Position numbers and translations under genes: made by a program. This document shows positions 51,005 through 60,030 of a DNA stretch of 64,000 nt, piece after piece (within the stretch, counting starts at the first letter, position 1; every line of letters begins with the position of its first letter). This stretch comes from an uncultured Christensenella sp. (GTDB lineage Bacteria; Bacillota; Clostridia; Christensenellales; UBA3700), in the NCBI GenBank assembly GCA_910583995.1, contig CAJTYW010000008.1:1-64000 (forward strand). The letters are read 5' to 3'. The notes beneath the pieces are model-generated. The model saw only the letters and a list, made by a program, of their open reading frames with translations. It was not told the DNA's origin and made no database searches.

Positions 51005-53485
51005 ATGAAGAATATTAAAATATTTTTGGCATCAACTTTTGAAGAATTTAAACAAGAGCAAAATGAGCTGTTAAATTTTATTTATGAAATAGGCGAACAA
51101 TTTGAAAATATGTACAATGTAACTATTAAACCATTGTATATGAATAAATTGTTGCAAGATTACACACAAATGCTTGAGTCTATTAAGGATTGTGAGCTTT
51201 GCTTTTTTGTAGTTTTTAAAAAGAGTGACGAAAAGGTTGAAAAGGAATTTTCGACAGCATATCACGAGTTTAAAAAGAATAACGGAAGCACACCAAAAAT
51301 ATATGTTTATTTTAAAAATTTGCAGAATGACGAGAGCGTTAGTGATTCTGTAAAATCTTTTATGGGGCTTATTGACAAAGACTTAGGGCATTACCACGGC
51401 ACATTTGACCATATAGATACAATCAAATTGCGTATTTTGCTTAATATCAAGACGCAAAATAAAATGGACTATTTAAATATAGATATTGAGGATAAAGATT
51501 GTGTTATAAACGGAACAAAAGTACTTAATCTTGATAACGTATTAGAATTTGCAAATAGTGAAGATTTAAAATATTTTCAACAAAAATTAATGGAAGTTGA
51601 AGATAAATATTTGGAAATGCAAGCTGTTTATGAAAGTCGTAAAATGGATGATGATTTTTATAAAGAATATGTGAAAATAACTACCGAAAGAAATGATTTA
51701 AAAGAAAAGATTAAAAATTTAAGAAAAAGCATATTTGATTTATCTTTAGGATTTAGTAATGCTGAAGTAGATGGTATTAAAGATATAAGACTTAAAAAAG
51801 CTTACCGCTTGATGGAACAAGGGGATAGTAGAGGTTGCCTTGCAGTATTAAATGAAGAAGAGCTTAATAGTGAATATTATGACAGGAAAAAAGATAGAAA
51901 TTTGGAAGCAAAAGAATATGCAATAGCTTTTATAAAACGGCATAAATTTGCTATAGGAACATTAAAAACAATGTTTTTGTATGATAATCGCTTTGCAGAA
52001 ATAGAAAGCCGTTATGAAACTTGCGTTAATGAAGCAATAGAATATAAAGTAGAACTGGATGTTTTGTATGATTATGCTTCTTATTTGCGTAATCAAAATA
52101 ATCATTGTAAAGCTATTGAAATTGCAGAACAATTGTTGAAATATTGGGATAAGGAAGATATATCTAAATACGATAATTCAAGATTACATCATTTGTTAGC
52201 TTTATTATATAGTGATACTCAAAGGTATGATTTAGCAGAAGAAATATATATTAAAAAAATTGAAAAATTTAATTTTGAAATTGAAAAAATACGTATTGAT
52301 TCAATTAAGAGAGGGCGAGTCTATGAAAATTTTTCGCTACTATTTAAGCCTAATTTAGCAAATAGTTATAACAATTTGGCATTATTATATAGTGATATCC
52401 AGAGATATGAGTTAGCAGAAGAATTGTATAAAAAAGCAATAGAGATATATAAAGGATTAGTCAATAACAACAGACAAGCTTTTGAGCCTTATTTAGCAAG
52501 TATTTATAACAATTTAGCAAATTTATATAGAGCTACTCAAAGATATGATTTAGCAGAAGAATTGTATAAAAAAGTAATAGAGATAAGAGAACGATTAACA
52601 AAAGAAAATCCACAAGTATACGAACCCGATTTAGCAAATAGTTATAACAATTTAGCACTTTTATATGATGATACACAAAGATATGATTTAGCAGAAGAAT
52701 TGTATAAAAAAGCAATAGAGATATATAAAGGATTAGTCAATAACAACAGACAAGCTTTTGAGCCTTATTTAGCAAGTATTTATAACAATTTAGCAATTTT
52801 ATATGATGATACACAAAGATATGATTTATCAGAAGAATTGCATAAAAAAGCAATAAATATAAGAGAGCGATTAGTAAAAGAAAATTCAAAAGTTTATGAA
52901 CCTGATTTAGCAGATAGTTATAACAATCTAGCATGTTTATATAGATATACTCAAAGATATGATAAAGCAGAAGAATTGTATAAAAAAGCAATAGAGATAA
53001 GAGAGCGATTAGTAAAAGATAATCCACAAGCTTTTGAGCCTGATTTAGCAGATAGTTATAACAATATTGCGCTATTATATCATTATAATTTAAAAAATCT
53101 TGAATTGGCGGAAGATTTTTATGAAAAAGCAATAGAAATAAGAGAAAAATTAGTGGAAGAAAATCTAAAAGTATACGGATTGGATTTGGTGAAAAATTAT
53201 CGTGGTTTAGCAACACTATATGATGAAAAACAAAAATATGGTTTTGTAGAAGAATTATATGAAGATATAATAGCTGTTTACGAAAGATTAGCACAAGAAG
53301 AACCTAAAATTTATGAACCAAATTTGGCTGTTTCCTATTTGGAACTTGCAAAATTATATAGGTTTATGGGGCAAGAGAGTGAAGCACAGAAGTATTTTGA
53401 CAAAACATTCTATTTAGCAATCACATACAAAGATATTGACGGAAGATGTAAAGAGATTTACCAAAATATGAATATGTTATGTTAG
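51005..53485 (+). CDS. DUF4062-like N-domain protein with tetratricopeptide repeats
   Basis: The 826-residue protein starts after AAAGGA. Residues 1-150 (IKIFLASTFEEFKQEQNELLNF ... FMGLIDKDLGHYHGTFDHIDTIKLRIL) resemble the DUF4062-type effector-like domain found at the N-terminus of NACHT and TPR proteins. A coiled-coil-like stretch (about 185-250) and helical segments follow. From about residue 390 comes a row of TPRs of 46 residues each, with the recurring pattern SYNNLA-LY-TQRYDLAEELYKKAIEIRERL. No ATPase motif is seen. Many proteins with this layout are suspected sensors in defence or signalling; that is inference here. DNA repeats inside make repeat number likely to vary. Confidence 0.75.
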   Translation: MKNIKIFLASTFEEFKQEQNELLNFIYEIGEQFENMYNVTIKPLYMNKLLQDYTQMLESIKDCELCFFVVFKKSDEKVEKEFSTAYHEFKKNNGSTPKIYVYFKNLQNDESVSDSVKSFMGLIDKDLGHYHGTFDHIDTIKLRILLNIKTQNKMDYLNIDIEDKDCVINGTKVLNLDNVLEFANSEDLKYFQQKLMEVEDKYLEMQAVYESRKMDDDFYKEYVKITTERNDLKEKIKNLRKSIFDLSLGFSNAEVDGIKDIRLKKAYRLMEQGDSRGCLAVLNEEELNSEYYDRKKDRNLEAKEYAIAFIKRHKFAIGTLKTMFLYDNRFAEIESRYETCVNEAIEYKVELDVLYDYASYLRNQNNHCKAIEIAEQLLKYWDKEDISKYDNSRLHHLLALLYSDTQRYDLAEEIYIKKIEKFNFEIEKIRIDSIKRGRVYENFSLLFKPNLANSYNNLALLYSDIQRYELAEELYKKAIEIYKGLVNNNRQAFEPYLASIYNNLANLYRATQRYDLAEELYKKVIEIRERLTKENPQVYEPDLANSYNNLALLYDDTQRYDLAEELYKKAIEIYKGLVNNNRQAFEPYLASIYNNLAILYDDTQRYDLSEELHKKAINIRERLVKENSKVYEPDLADSYNNLACLYRYTQRYDKAEELYKKAIEIRERLVKDNPQAFEPDLADSYNNIALLYHYNLKNLELAEDFYEKAIEIREKLVEENLKVYGLDLVKNYRGLATLYDEKQKYGFVEELYEDIIAVYERLAQEEPKIYEPNLAVSYLELAKLYRFMGQESEAQKYFDKTFYLAITYKDIDGRCKEIYQNMNMLC
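52356..53183 (+). repeat. Six direct 138-bp repeats inside the TPR gene
   Basis: The block TTAGCA...TATAACAAT recurs at exactly 138-base steps, starting at 52356, 52494, 52632, 52770, 52908 and 53046; the last unit is degenerate. Units alternate in type, and 109 bases at 52412-52520 are identical to 52688-52796 (276 apart), showing a recent two-unit duplication. Confidence 0.85.
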
Positions 53486-53490
53486 CCTGT

Positions 53491-53997
53491 TTAAATCACT
53501 TTGCAAAGCAGGCAGCCGACTATTGCACCTACTATGGTGCTGAATAGAGAGACTGGGATAGCGTATCTTAGTTTGCTTATTTTAGTGGTTGAAAAGTAAA
53601 CGGCGGTGATATAAAAAATTGTTTCCGCTGCACCTGCAATAATTGAGCCGCATCTTGCAATATATGAGTCTACGCCGTACATTAAGTATATCTCGTCCAA
53701 AATTGCAAGGCTACCATTACCACTTAGCGGGCGTAGTATCATAAGTTTGGTAAGTTCTTTAGGTATACCGAAAAATCCGAAAACAGGCTCAAGCATATTT
53801 GTTAAAATATCTGATAATCCGCTGACATTTAAAAGTTCTACTGCAATAAAAATTGCAGTAATGAATGGAAAAATATCTGCAATCAATCTTAATGCAGATT
53901 TTATTCCGTCGGTAAAACAACCATATAACGGAATTTTTTTGACGATAGCATATACAAAAATTGTAAGAAATATTACGGGAATTATATAGTTTGCCAT
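53491..53997 (-). CDS. spmB: Spore maturation protein B
   Basis: The 168-residue membrane protein starts at ATG 53997 after AAAAGGTG; an ATG 33 bases earlier is rejected because it lies inside spmA. YGCFTDGIKSALRLIADIFPFITAIF and LRPLSGNGSLAILDEIYLMYGVDSYIARCGS are typical SpmB/nucleoside-recognition-gate sequences. With SpmA it promotes spore core dehydration in Bacillus. Confidence 0.9.
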   Translation of the reverse strand: MANYIIPVIFLTIFVYAIVKKIPLYGCFTDGIKSALRLIADIFPFITAIFIAVELLNVSGLSDILTNMLEPVFGFFGIPKELTKLMILRPLSGNGSLAILDEIYLMYGVDSYIARCGSIIAGAAETIFYITAVYFSTTKISKLRYAIPVSLFSTIVGAIVGCLLCKVI

Positions 53998-53998
53998 A

Positions 53999-54565
53999 TT
54001 ACACCTTTTCTTTTGTAAACTTGCGAGCAAGCATACAAAGGCTTATACCGCAAATTGTGGAAATTAATGAAGATAATAATGTTGGCAAAATGACATCGGC
54101 AGGGTTAACGCTTCCCATACTTGCACGCATACCCAAAATTGTGGAAGGTAGAAGTTCAAGGCTTGTGCAGTTTATTACAACAAAAAGGATTATGTTATGG
54201 CTTGCATATAAACTGCCTTTATCCATTCTTTCAATTGCTTGAATTCCAAATGGAGTTGCGACAGAGCCTATCCCTAACATATTGGCGGAAAAGTTCATAC
54301 TTATGCTTGATAGGGCATCTTCAGATTCCCCCTTAAAAAGTCTTTTTACAATTGGTGAAAGTAGTTTGGCAATTTTTTTGTCCAAACCGCTTTTTTCTAT
54401 TATACGCATTACAGCAATCCAAACGCTGTATATTGCAAGCAATCTTAACGCTAAAGTTATGGCGGAACTAGCCCCGTTTATCATAGAAGACAAAACGAGT
54501 TCAGGGGACTTGTATATCATAAGAGCAATACTGCTTGTTGTCATAATAAAAAATATAAAGTTCAT
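53999..54565 (-). CDS. spmA: Spore maturation protein A
   Basis: The 188-residue membrane protein ends 1 base before spmB begins. NGASSAITLALRLLAIYSVWIAVMRIIEKSGL and SMNFSANMLGIGSVATPFGIQAIE are characteristic of SpmA. The start at 54565 lacks a good ribosome binding site; ATG 54544 is possible. The pair suggests a spore-forming ancestry, though such genes also persist in non-sporulating relatives. Confidence 0.88.
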   Translation of the reverse strand: MNFIFFIMTTSSIALMIYKSPELVLSSMINGASSAITLALRLLAIYSVWIAVMRIIEKSGLDKKIAKLLSPIVKRLFKGESEDALSSISMNFSANMLGIGSVATPFGIQAIERMDKGSLYASHNIILFVVINCTSLELLPSTILGMRASMGSVNPADVILPTLLSSLISTICGISLCMLARKFTKEKV

Positions 54566-54636
54566 AGTAAAGTTTATGATAGTGCAATTGTCGGTATTCT
54601 TATTGTTAAAAATTTGTTATCATAAAATTTACATAA

Positions 54637-54667
54637 ACAATTAGCTAATTAAACATTAGCTAATTGT
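54637..54667. repeat. 13-bp perfect palindrome upstream of spmA
   Basis: ACAATTAGCTAAT (54637-54649) and its complement (54655-54667), loop TAAAC, no T run. It lies 72 bases upstream of the spmA start and may be an operator. Confidence 0.5.
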
Positions 54668-54742
54668 ATTGTGGATAAAACCAAATTAAAAAGCTTATAT
54701 TTGTGATTAAAGCTATTAAATATTGATTTTTTTTGCAAAAAA

Positions 54743-54774
54743 ATACTGCCAAAAGTTATCCACTTTGGCAGTAT
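54743..54774 (-). terminator. Terminator of mscL
   Basis: ATACTGCCAAA (54743-54753) with TTTGGCAGTAT (54764-54774); on the minus strand it is followed by a run of T. Confidence 0.88.
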
Positions 54775-54796
54775 AATTTATTTGTATTGTTTTTTA

Positions 54797-55384
54797 TTAG
54801 TTTTTGTTTTTCAACAAATCTCTAATTTCTTCAAGCAAACGAGTATTTGCAAGTTCTTTTTCTTCTTGAGCGATTCTTGCTTGTTCTTGAGCTTCTGCAT
54901 CTGCTTTTGCTTTAGCTTCTTCTTGAGCTTTTAAGTCTTCTTTATATTTTGCGATTGCTTCTTTTCTGCTCAAGCCTTCTGCTTTATATTTTTTAACAGC
55001 TTGCTTTTGAGTGTTCATACCATCTTTAATTTTCTTTTGATTTTCAGAAAAAGTGTTAAGTGTTTTTATGATTAGGAACAAAATAAAAGCAATCAAAATG
55101 AAATTGATAATTGCACCAATTAAAGCGCCCCAATCTATATAAATTGATGCAGCAAGGTCGATATTGCCGGCAGAATCTCTTACTTCTTTTAAAATAGTGT
55201 AGATTGGTTCATTTGGATTCCCTACGATAGCAGAAACTATCCAATTGATAAAAGGACGAATTATGTTGTTGGTAAGAGCGGTTACGATTGCAGTAAAAGC
55301 ACCACCAATAATAACACCGACTGCCATATCCATAACATTGCCACGAGTGATAAATGTTTTAAATTCTCTAAAAAACTTTTTCAT
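54797..55384 (-). CDS. mscL: Large-conductance mechanosensitive channel with long charged tail
   Basis: The 195-residue protein starts with REFKTFITRGNVMDMAVGVIIGGAFTAIV, the MscL N-helix and TM1 signature; TM2 is at about residues 85-108. The usual protein is about 130-150 residues. Here the C-terminus carries an extra 60 or so Lys/Glu/Ala-rich residues, probably a long coiled coil, before the final helix ELANTRLLEEIRDLLKNK. It opens under hypo-osmotic shock. Confidence 0.93.
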   Translation of the reverse strand: MKKFFREFKTFITRGNVMDMAVGVIIGGAFTAIVTALTNNIIRPFINWIVSAIVGNPNEPIYTILKEVRDSAGNIDLAASIYIDWGALIGAIINFILIAFILFLIIKTLNTFSENQKKIKDGMNTQKQAVKKYKAEGLSRKEAIAKYKEDLKAQEEAKAKADAEAQEQARIAQEEKELANTRLLEEIRDLLKNKN

Positions 55385-55413
55385 AATATTCTCCTTAGAT
55401 TTCGATTAATTTA

Positions 55414-55442
55414 ATAATAGCATATAACCACTTTTTTATCAA
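55414..55442 (-). promoter_or_regulatory. Promoter of mscL
   Basis: Minus strand TTGATA (55437-55442), 17-base spacer, TATTAT (55414-55419). Confidence 0.65.
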
Positions 55443-55513
55443 GAAATATTAGAAATTATATCAAAAAAATTAAAAAATATAAATAAAGCAGCTTTTAAAT
55501 GACATTAAAACTA

Positions 55514-55542
55514 TTTACTTTTTTTATATTAGGTGTTAAAAT
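55514..55542 (+). promoter_or_regulatory. Candidate promoter of the metG operon
   Basis: TTTACT (55514-55519), 17-base spacer, TAAAAT (55537-55542). The leader of about 155 bases holds only a small hairpin CTATAC/GTATAG (55671-55688) just before the ribosome binding site; no T-box elements were seen. Confidence 0.45.
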
Positions 55543-55702
55543 AATAAGCATAGAATATTATTTTTATAAATTTTATTAAAAAATGGCTTTATAAAGGTAT
55601 TGGCGAAATAAAAATTAATAAAGCTAGACGATAATTTTTTAAAATGATTAAAACTGAAAAATAACTAAAGCTATACTCATTCGTATAGCGAAGGAGATAT
55701 AT

Positions 55703-57667
55703 ATGTCTGAAAAATATTATATTACTACCCCTATTTATTACCCAAGCGGCAAGTGGCATTTGGGAACTTGCTACACAACTGTAATTTGCGATGCAATTGC
55801 AAGATTTAAGCGAATGGAAGGTAAAGATGTATTTTATTTAACAGGAACTGACGAACACGGACAAAAAATAGAAAAGGTGGCAGCAGAGCATAATACACCT
55901 ACTAAAGTTTATATTGATAAAGTGGTATCCGATTTAAAAGATTTGTGGAAATTGCTTGATATTAGCTATGATAAATTTATTCGTACAACAGACGATTATC
56001 ACGAAAAGGCTGTGCAAAAGATATTTACTAAACTTTATGAGCAAGGTGATATTTATAAAAGTGAATATGAAGGTTGGTACTGCACACCTTGCGAGTCATA
56101 TTGGACTGAATCACAATTGGTTGACGGCAAATGCCCTGATTGTGGCAGACCTGTGGAACTAATGAAGGAAGAGAGCTACTTTTTCCGTTTGTCAAAATAC
56201 CAAGACAGACTAATCAAGTTGCTTGAAGAGAATACCGAATTTTTGCAACCTGCAACAAGACAAAAGGAAATGATAAACAACTTTTTAAAACCGGGTTTGC
56301 AAGATTTGTGCGTGTCAAGAACTACTTTCCAATGGGGTATACAAGTACCTTTTGACCCAAAACACGTGGTTTATGTTTGGATAGATGCGCTAACAAATTA
56401 TATAACTGCACTAGGCTATGAGCAAGAAGACGATAAATTGTTTAAAAAGTATTGGCCTGCGGATTTGCATATGATTGGTAAGGAAATTGTACGCTTCCAC
56501 AGCATTATATGGCCTGCAATTTTAATGGCACTAGATTTACCACTACCTAAAAAAGTTTATGGACACGGCTGGTTGATGCTTGATAGTGATAAGATAAGCA
56601 AAAGTAAAGGTAACATTATTGACCCATTCTTGCTTAGCGAAAGATATTCCGTTGATGCAGTAAGATATTATCTTTTAAGGGAAATCCCATTCGGACAAGA
56701 CGGAATGTACTCAAACAAAGCCTTTTTGACAAGAATCAACAGCGATTTAGTAAATGATTTGGGTAACTTGGTTTCAAGAACTACTGCAATGGTTGAGCAA
56801 TATTTTGGTGGAGTTATTCCTTCTCCAAAAACTTCAACAGAATTTGATGCAAGCTTAAAAGAAGTGGCAGTTTCCGCTTTAGACAAAATAAGTAAAAATG
56901 TTGATAATCTTCTTATCCCTGAAGCAATTGATAATATTTGGGCTATAATTAGGCGTGCAAACAAATATATTGACGAAACTTGCCCTTGGATACTTGCAAA
57001 AGACGAAGAAAAACGTGATACACTTGCAACAGTTATGTTTAACCTTTGCGAGAGCATAAGATTTGCAAATGTTTTATTGCAAGCATTTTTAACAAATTCA
57101 CCTAAACAAATTTTTGCAAAGTTAGGAATTACAGATGAGAAATTAATGACATTTAAATCTATCAAAAGTTTTGGTGCAAAAATTGACGGCTTGAGAGTTT
57201 CAAAAGGTGAAGCATTGTTTAAGAGAATTGACATTGAAAAGGAACTAAAAGAACTTGACAAAATAGCTGAAGCAAATCAAAAAGCTGCTAAAGCACAAAA
57301 GGAAGAGAAAAAAGTGGAAGAAAACATTGTTAATATTAGTGAAATAACTATTGACGAATTTGCAAAAATCGCTTTGAGAGTTGGCAAAGTAAAAGCTTGC
57401 GAAAAAGTGGAAAAAGCAGACAAGCTATTAAAACTTACTGTTGATTTGGGCGAAGAAAAAACAAGAACAATAGTAAGCGGTATTGCAAAATGGTATACAC
57501 CAGAAGATATGGTTGGTAAGAGCATAGTTGTAGTTAGCAATCTAAAGCCTGTTAAACTTCGTGGTATTTTAAGCGAAGGTATGATATTGTGTGCAAGTGA
57601 CAATGATGGCAACTTGAGTTTAGTTGCTCCTATTTCATATATCAAAGCGGGTAGCGAGGTAAGATAA
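55703..57667 (+). CDS. metG: Methionyl-tRNA synthetase
   Basis: The 654-residue protein starts after GAAGGAG. The class I HIGH equivalent is KWHLG (residues about 14-18), the zinc knuckle has CTPC and CPDC (about 128-146), and the KMSKS equivalent KISKSKGN is near 300. After a linker with an Ala/Lys/Glu coiled stretch comes the EMAP-like tRNA-binding domain (about residues 550-654: IALRVGKVKACEKVEKADKLL). It charges initiator and elongator tRNA with Met. It is followed by tatD after 1 base. Confidence 0.97.
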   Translation: MSEKYYITTPIYYPSGKWHLGTCYTTVICDAIARFKRMEGKDVFYLTGTDEHGQKIEKVAAEHNTPTKVYIDKVVSDLKDLWKLLDISYDKFIRTTDDYHEKAVQKIFTKLYEQGDIYKSEYEGWYCTPCESYWTESQLVDGKCPDCGRPVELMKEESYFFRLSKYQDRLIKLLEENTEFLQPATRQKEMINNFLKPGLQDLCVSRTTFQWGIQVPFDPKHVVYVWIDALTNYITALGYEQEDDKLFKKYWPADLHMIGKEIVRFHSIIWPAILMALDLPLPKKVYGHGWLMLDSDKISKSKGNIIDPFLLSERYSVDAVRYYLLREIPFGQDGMYSNKAFLTRINSDLVNDLGNLVSRTTAMVEQYFGGVIPSPKTSTEFDASLKEVAVSALDKISKNVDNLLIPEAIDNIWAIIRRANKYIDETCPWILAKDEEKRDTLATVMFNLCESIRFANVLLQAFLTNSPKQIFAKLGITDEKLMTFKSIKSFGAKIDGLRVSKGEALFKRIDIEKELKELDKIAEANQKAAKAQKEEKKVEENIVNISEITIDEFAKIALRVGKVKACEKVEKADKLLKLTVDLGEEKTRTIVSGIAKWYTPEDMVGKSIVVVSNLKPVKLRGILSEGMILCASDNDGNLSLVAPISYIKAGSEVR

Positions 57668-57668
57668 T

Positions 57669-58433
57669 ATGCTTATTGACTCTCACGCACATTTGCTTGA
57701 TGAAAGGCTTGTGGGTGATATACCCAAAATAATTGCGGACTACAAAAATAACGATGTCGAAATAAGTGTGGAGATTGGTGCGGATTTGCAGTCTTCTATC
57801 GGTGCGGTAGAGCTTGCAAAAAAGTATGATAATATTTATGCAACTGTTGGTTTGCACCCTGAATGTGCGGAAAAAACAACAGATAGCGATATTGAACAAA
57901 TAAAGAAGCTAGCACAAAATGACAAGGTTGTTGCTATTGGCGAAATTGGTCTTGACTATCACTATGATTACGATAAAACCGCTCAAAAATCGCTATTAAT
58001 TAAACAAATTATACTTGCTGACCAGCTTCACTTGCCTATAGTTATACATTTAAGGGACGCTTATCAAGATATGGAAAACATACTAAATGAGTATAAGTCT
58101 TATATCAATAACGGATTGCTTTTACATTGTTATTCCGGAAGTAGAGAAATGCTTGACAGGTTTAGTCATTTAAACCCATATTATGCTTTTGGTGGGGCTA
58201 TTACTTTTAAAAATAACAATAGGGCGCAAGTTATTGCAGCGGTAAAAAGAGATAGGCTTGTTATTGAAACAGATAGTCCGTATTTGACGCCTGTACCACA
58301 TCGTGGTAAGATAAATACGCCTAATTATCTCAAATTCGTAGCAGAAAGAATGGCTTTAGATTTAGGGATAACTTATGAAGAAGTGGCACAAATGACTTAT
58401 CAAAACACAAAAAGATTTTATCGCATTAAATAA
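57669..58433 (+). CDS. tatD: TatD family metal-dependent deoxyribonuclease
   Basis: The 254-residue protein has metal ligands in LIDSHAHL, GEIGLDYHYD, VIHLRDAYQD, LLHCYSGS and IETDSPYLTP. The metG-tatD-rsmA order is common in Firmicutes. It acts in DNA repair or tRNA/DNA end trimming; the exact substrate is not settled. Confidence 0.93.
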   Translation: MLIDSHAHLLDERLVGDIPKIIADYKNNDVEISVEIGADLQSSIGAVELAKKYDNIYATVGLHPECAEKTTDSDIEQIKKLAQNDKVVAIGEIGLDYHYDYDKTAQKSLLIKQIILADQLHLPIVIHLRDAYQDMENILNEYKSYINNGLLLHCYSGSREMLDRFSHLNPYYAFGGAITFKNNNRAQVIAAVKRDRLVIETDSPYLTPVPHRGKINTPNYLKFVAERMALDLGITYEEVAQMTYQNTKRFYRIK

Positions 58434-58453
58434 TTAAACATTGCAAGGGAAAA

Positions 58454-59050
58454 ATGGATACAATAACTTATAAAATCGGAAATGGAATATATATTAATCT
58501 TACTAATAAATGTAGCAATGACTGCACTTTTTGCGAGCGTAACAGAATAAAAGGTGTAGGCGGCTATTATTTGTGGCTTGATAAAGAACCAACTGCTTTG
58601 GAGATTATTGAAAGCTTAAAGAAAAGTGATTTGTCTGATTGTGAAGAAATTGTATTTTGCGGTTTTGGCGAGCCTACTTATAGGTGGGAAGTGATAAAGC
58701 AAGTAGCAAGCTTTGCACATTCTGTAGGCAAAATAACACGAATTAATACTAATGGACAAGGCTCACTTATAAATGGCTATGACATTACAAAAGAAATGGC
58801 GGAGTTTATTGACAAAGTAAATATAAGTTTAAACAATGGTAGTAGCAAAAGATATGACGAAGATTGTAGGTCTATTTATGGCGAAAGTGCTTTTTATGAA
58901 TTGCAAGATTTTGCAAAAAAATGTTTGCAACAAGGCATTGATACTACTATGAGTGTAGTGGATTGTATCTGCAGTGGGGAAGTTGAGCAAGCAAGAGAAA
59001 TCGCATTGAAAATCGGGGCTAAATTTAGAATTCGAGAGGAAATTAAATGA
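58454..59050 (+). CDS. TatD-associated radical SAM protein
   Basis: The 198-residue protein has the iron-sulfur motif CSNDCTFC (CxxxCxxC) at residues 18-25, IVFCGFGEPTYRW (about 67-79) for SAM binding and INTNGQG near 100. It is short for the superfamily and of the type that sits between tatD and other housekeeping genes in Clostridia. The reaction is unknown. It overlaps rsmA in ATGA. Confidence 0.88.
   Translation: MDTITYKIGNGIYINLTNKCSNDCTFCERNRIKGVGGYYLWLDKEPTALEIIESLKKSDLSDCEEIVFCGFGEPTYRWEVIKQVASFAHSVGKITRINTNGQGSLINGYDITKEMAEFIDKVNISLNNGSSKRYDEDCRSIYGESAFYELQDFAKKCLQQGIDTTMSVVDCICSGEVEQAREIALKIGAKFRIREEIK
59010..59023 (+). repeat. Copy 8 of the polar motif AAATCGGNNNTAAA
   Basis: Exact match with NNN = GGC, preceded by ATTGA, near the 3' end of the radical SAM gene (reads KIGAK). 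Confidence 0.6.
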
Positions 59051-59868
59051 GTAAAAGTGTAGCGGAAATACTAAGAGATAACAATTTTAGATTTAATAAG
59101 CAGTTTGGACAAAACTTTATAACTGATACAAATCTTCTTGATGCGATAGTAGCAGATAGCGGTGTTACAAGTGAAGACATTGTTGTTGAAATCGGTACAG
59201 GTGCAGGCACATTGACAGCAGCAATCGCAAAGGTTGCAAAAAAGGTAATTTCTTTTGAAATTGACAGAAATTTAAAGGAAATTTTAGATATTACTTTAAG
59301 CGGGCTTGACAATGTGCAAGTGGTATTTTCCGATATTATGAAAGTAAGCGATAGTGAATTGCAAAGCATTGTTTGCGGAAAGTATAAAGTTGTAGCAAAT
59401 TTGCCTTATTATATTACAACTCCTATAATTATGCGGTTTTTAGAAAGTGAATATAAGCCAGAGTCAATTTCCGTAATGGTACAAAAAGAAGTTGCAGAGC
59501 GAATTTGTAGCAAAGCAAATAGTAGTGAATATGGTGCTATTACAGCAGTGGTAGACCTTTATGCCAATGCTGAAATTACTAGAATAGTAGGTAAAACCAA
59601 TTTTTATCCTGTGCCTAAAGTTGATAGTGCGGTTTTAAGGCTTGATGTAGTAGAAAATAAGTATAATTGTGACAAAACAAAAGTAAAGCAAATAATAAAA
59701 GCCGCTTTTGCAATGAGAAGAAAAACATTAGTTAATAATTTGATGCAAATAGGCTTTACAAGGGAAAAAATAGAAGGTGTTTTAATATCCTTAGGTATTG
59801 ATTTAAGGGTGCGTGGCGAAGTGCTGAATGTACCAGATTTTATTAGGTTAGCCGAAAATTTGCTATGA
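59047..59868 (+). CDS. rsmA: 16S rRNA dimethyladenosine transferase (KsgA)
   Basis: The 273-residue protein has QNFITDTNLL near residue 21, SAM-binding VEIGTGAGTLTAAIA near 43 and the catalytic NLPYYITTPII near 118. It dimethylates two adjacent adenines in the 3' hairpin of 16S rRNA. Translation is coupled to the radical SAM gene by an ATGA overlap. Confidence 0.95.
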   Translation: MSKSVAEILRDNNFRFNKQFGQNFITDTNLLDAIVADSGVTSEDIVVEIGTGAGTLTAAIAKVAKKVISFEIDRNLKEILDITLSGLDNVQVVFSDIMKVSDSELQSIVCGKYKVVANLPYYITTPIIMRFLESEYKPESISVMVQKEVAERICSKANSSEYGAITAVVDLYANAEITRIVGKTNFYPVPKVDSAVLRLDVVENKYNCDKTKVKQIIKAAFAMRRKTLVNNLMQIGFTREKIEGVLISLGIDLRVRGEVLNVPDFIRLAENLL

Positions 59869-60030
59869 AAAAATTGTAAGATACACAGCTTAAAAAAATA
59901 TTGTGTAAAACAAGAAATGCAATGTAAAATAATGTTAAAATTATGCCAAAAATAGGCAATATTTCTACCAATTTTGTTCTTTTTGATATATAATGAATGT
60001 ATAAATATATTTTATTTATGGAGGCAAAAT

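Noticed and set aside
52356..53183. CRISPR array suggested by regular direct repeats
   Set aside because: The repeats are 138 bp, contiguous, stay in one reading frame and encode TPR units; there are no unique spacers and no cas genes.
55543..55702. T-box before metG
   Set aside because: No T-box core sequence or antiterminator was found in the 155-base leader; only a small hairpin is present.
57981..57998. Ninth copy of the polar motif inside tatD
   Set aside because: It reads AAATCGC and TAAT, two mismatches in fixed positions. Similar one- or two-off forms at 7254, 45686 and 61907 were also left out so that only exact matches are counted.
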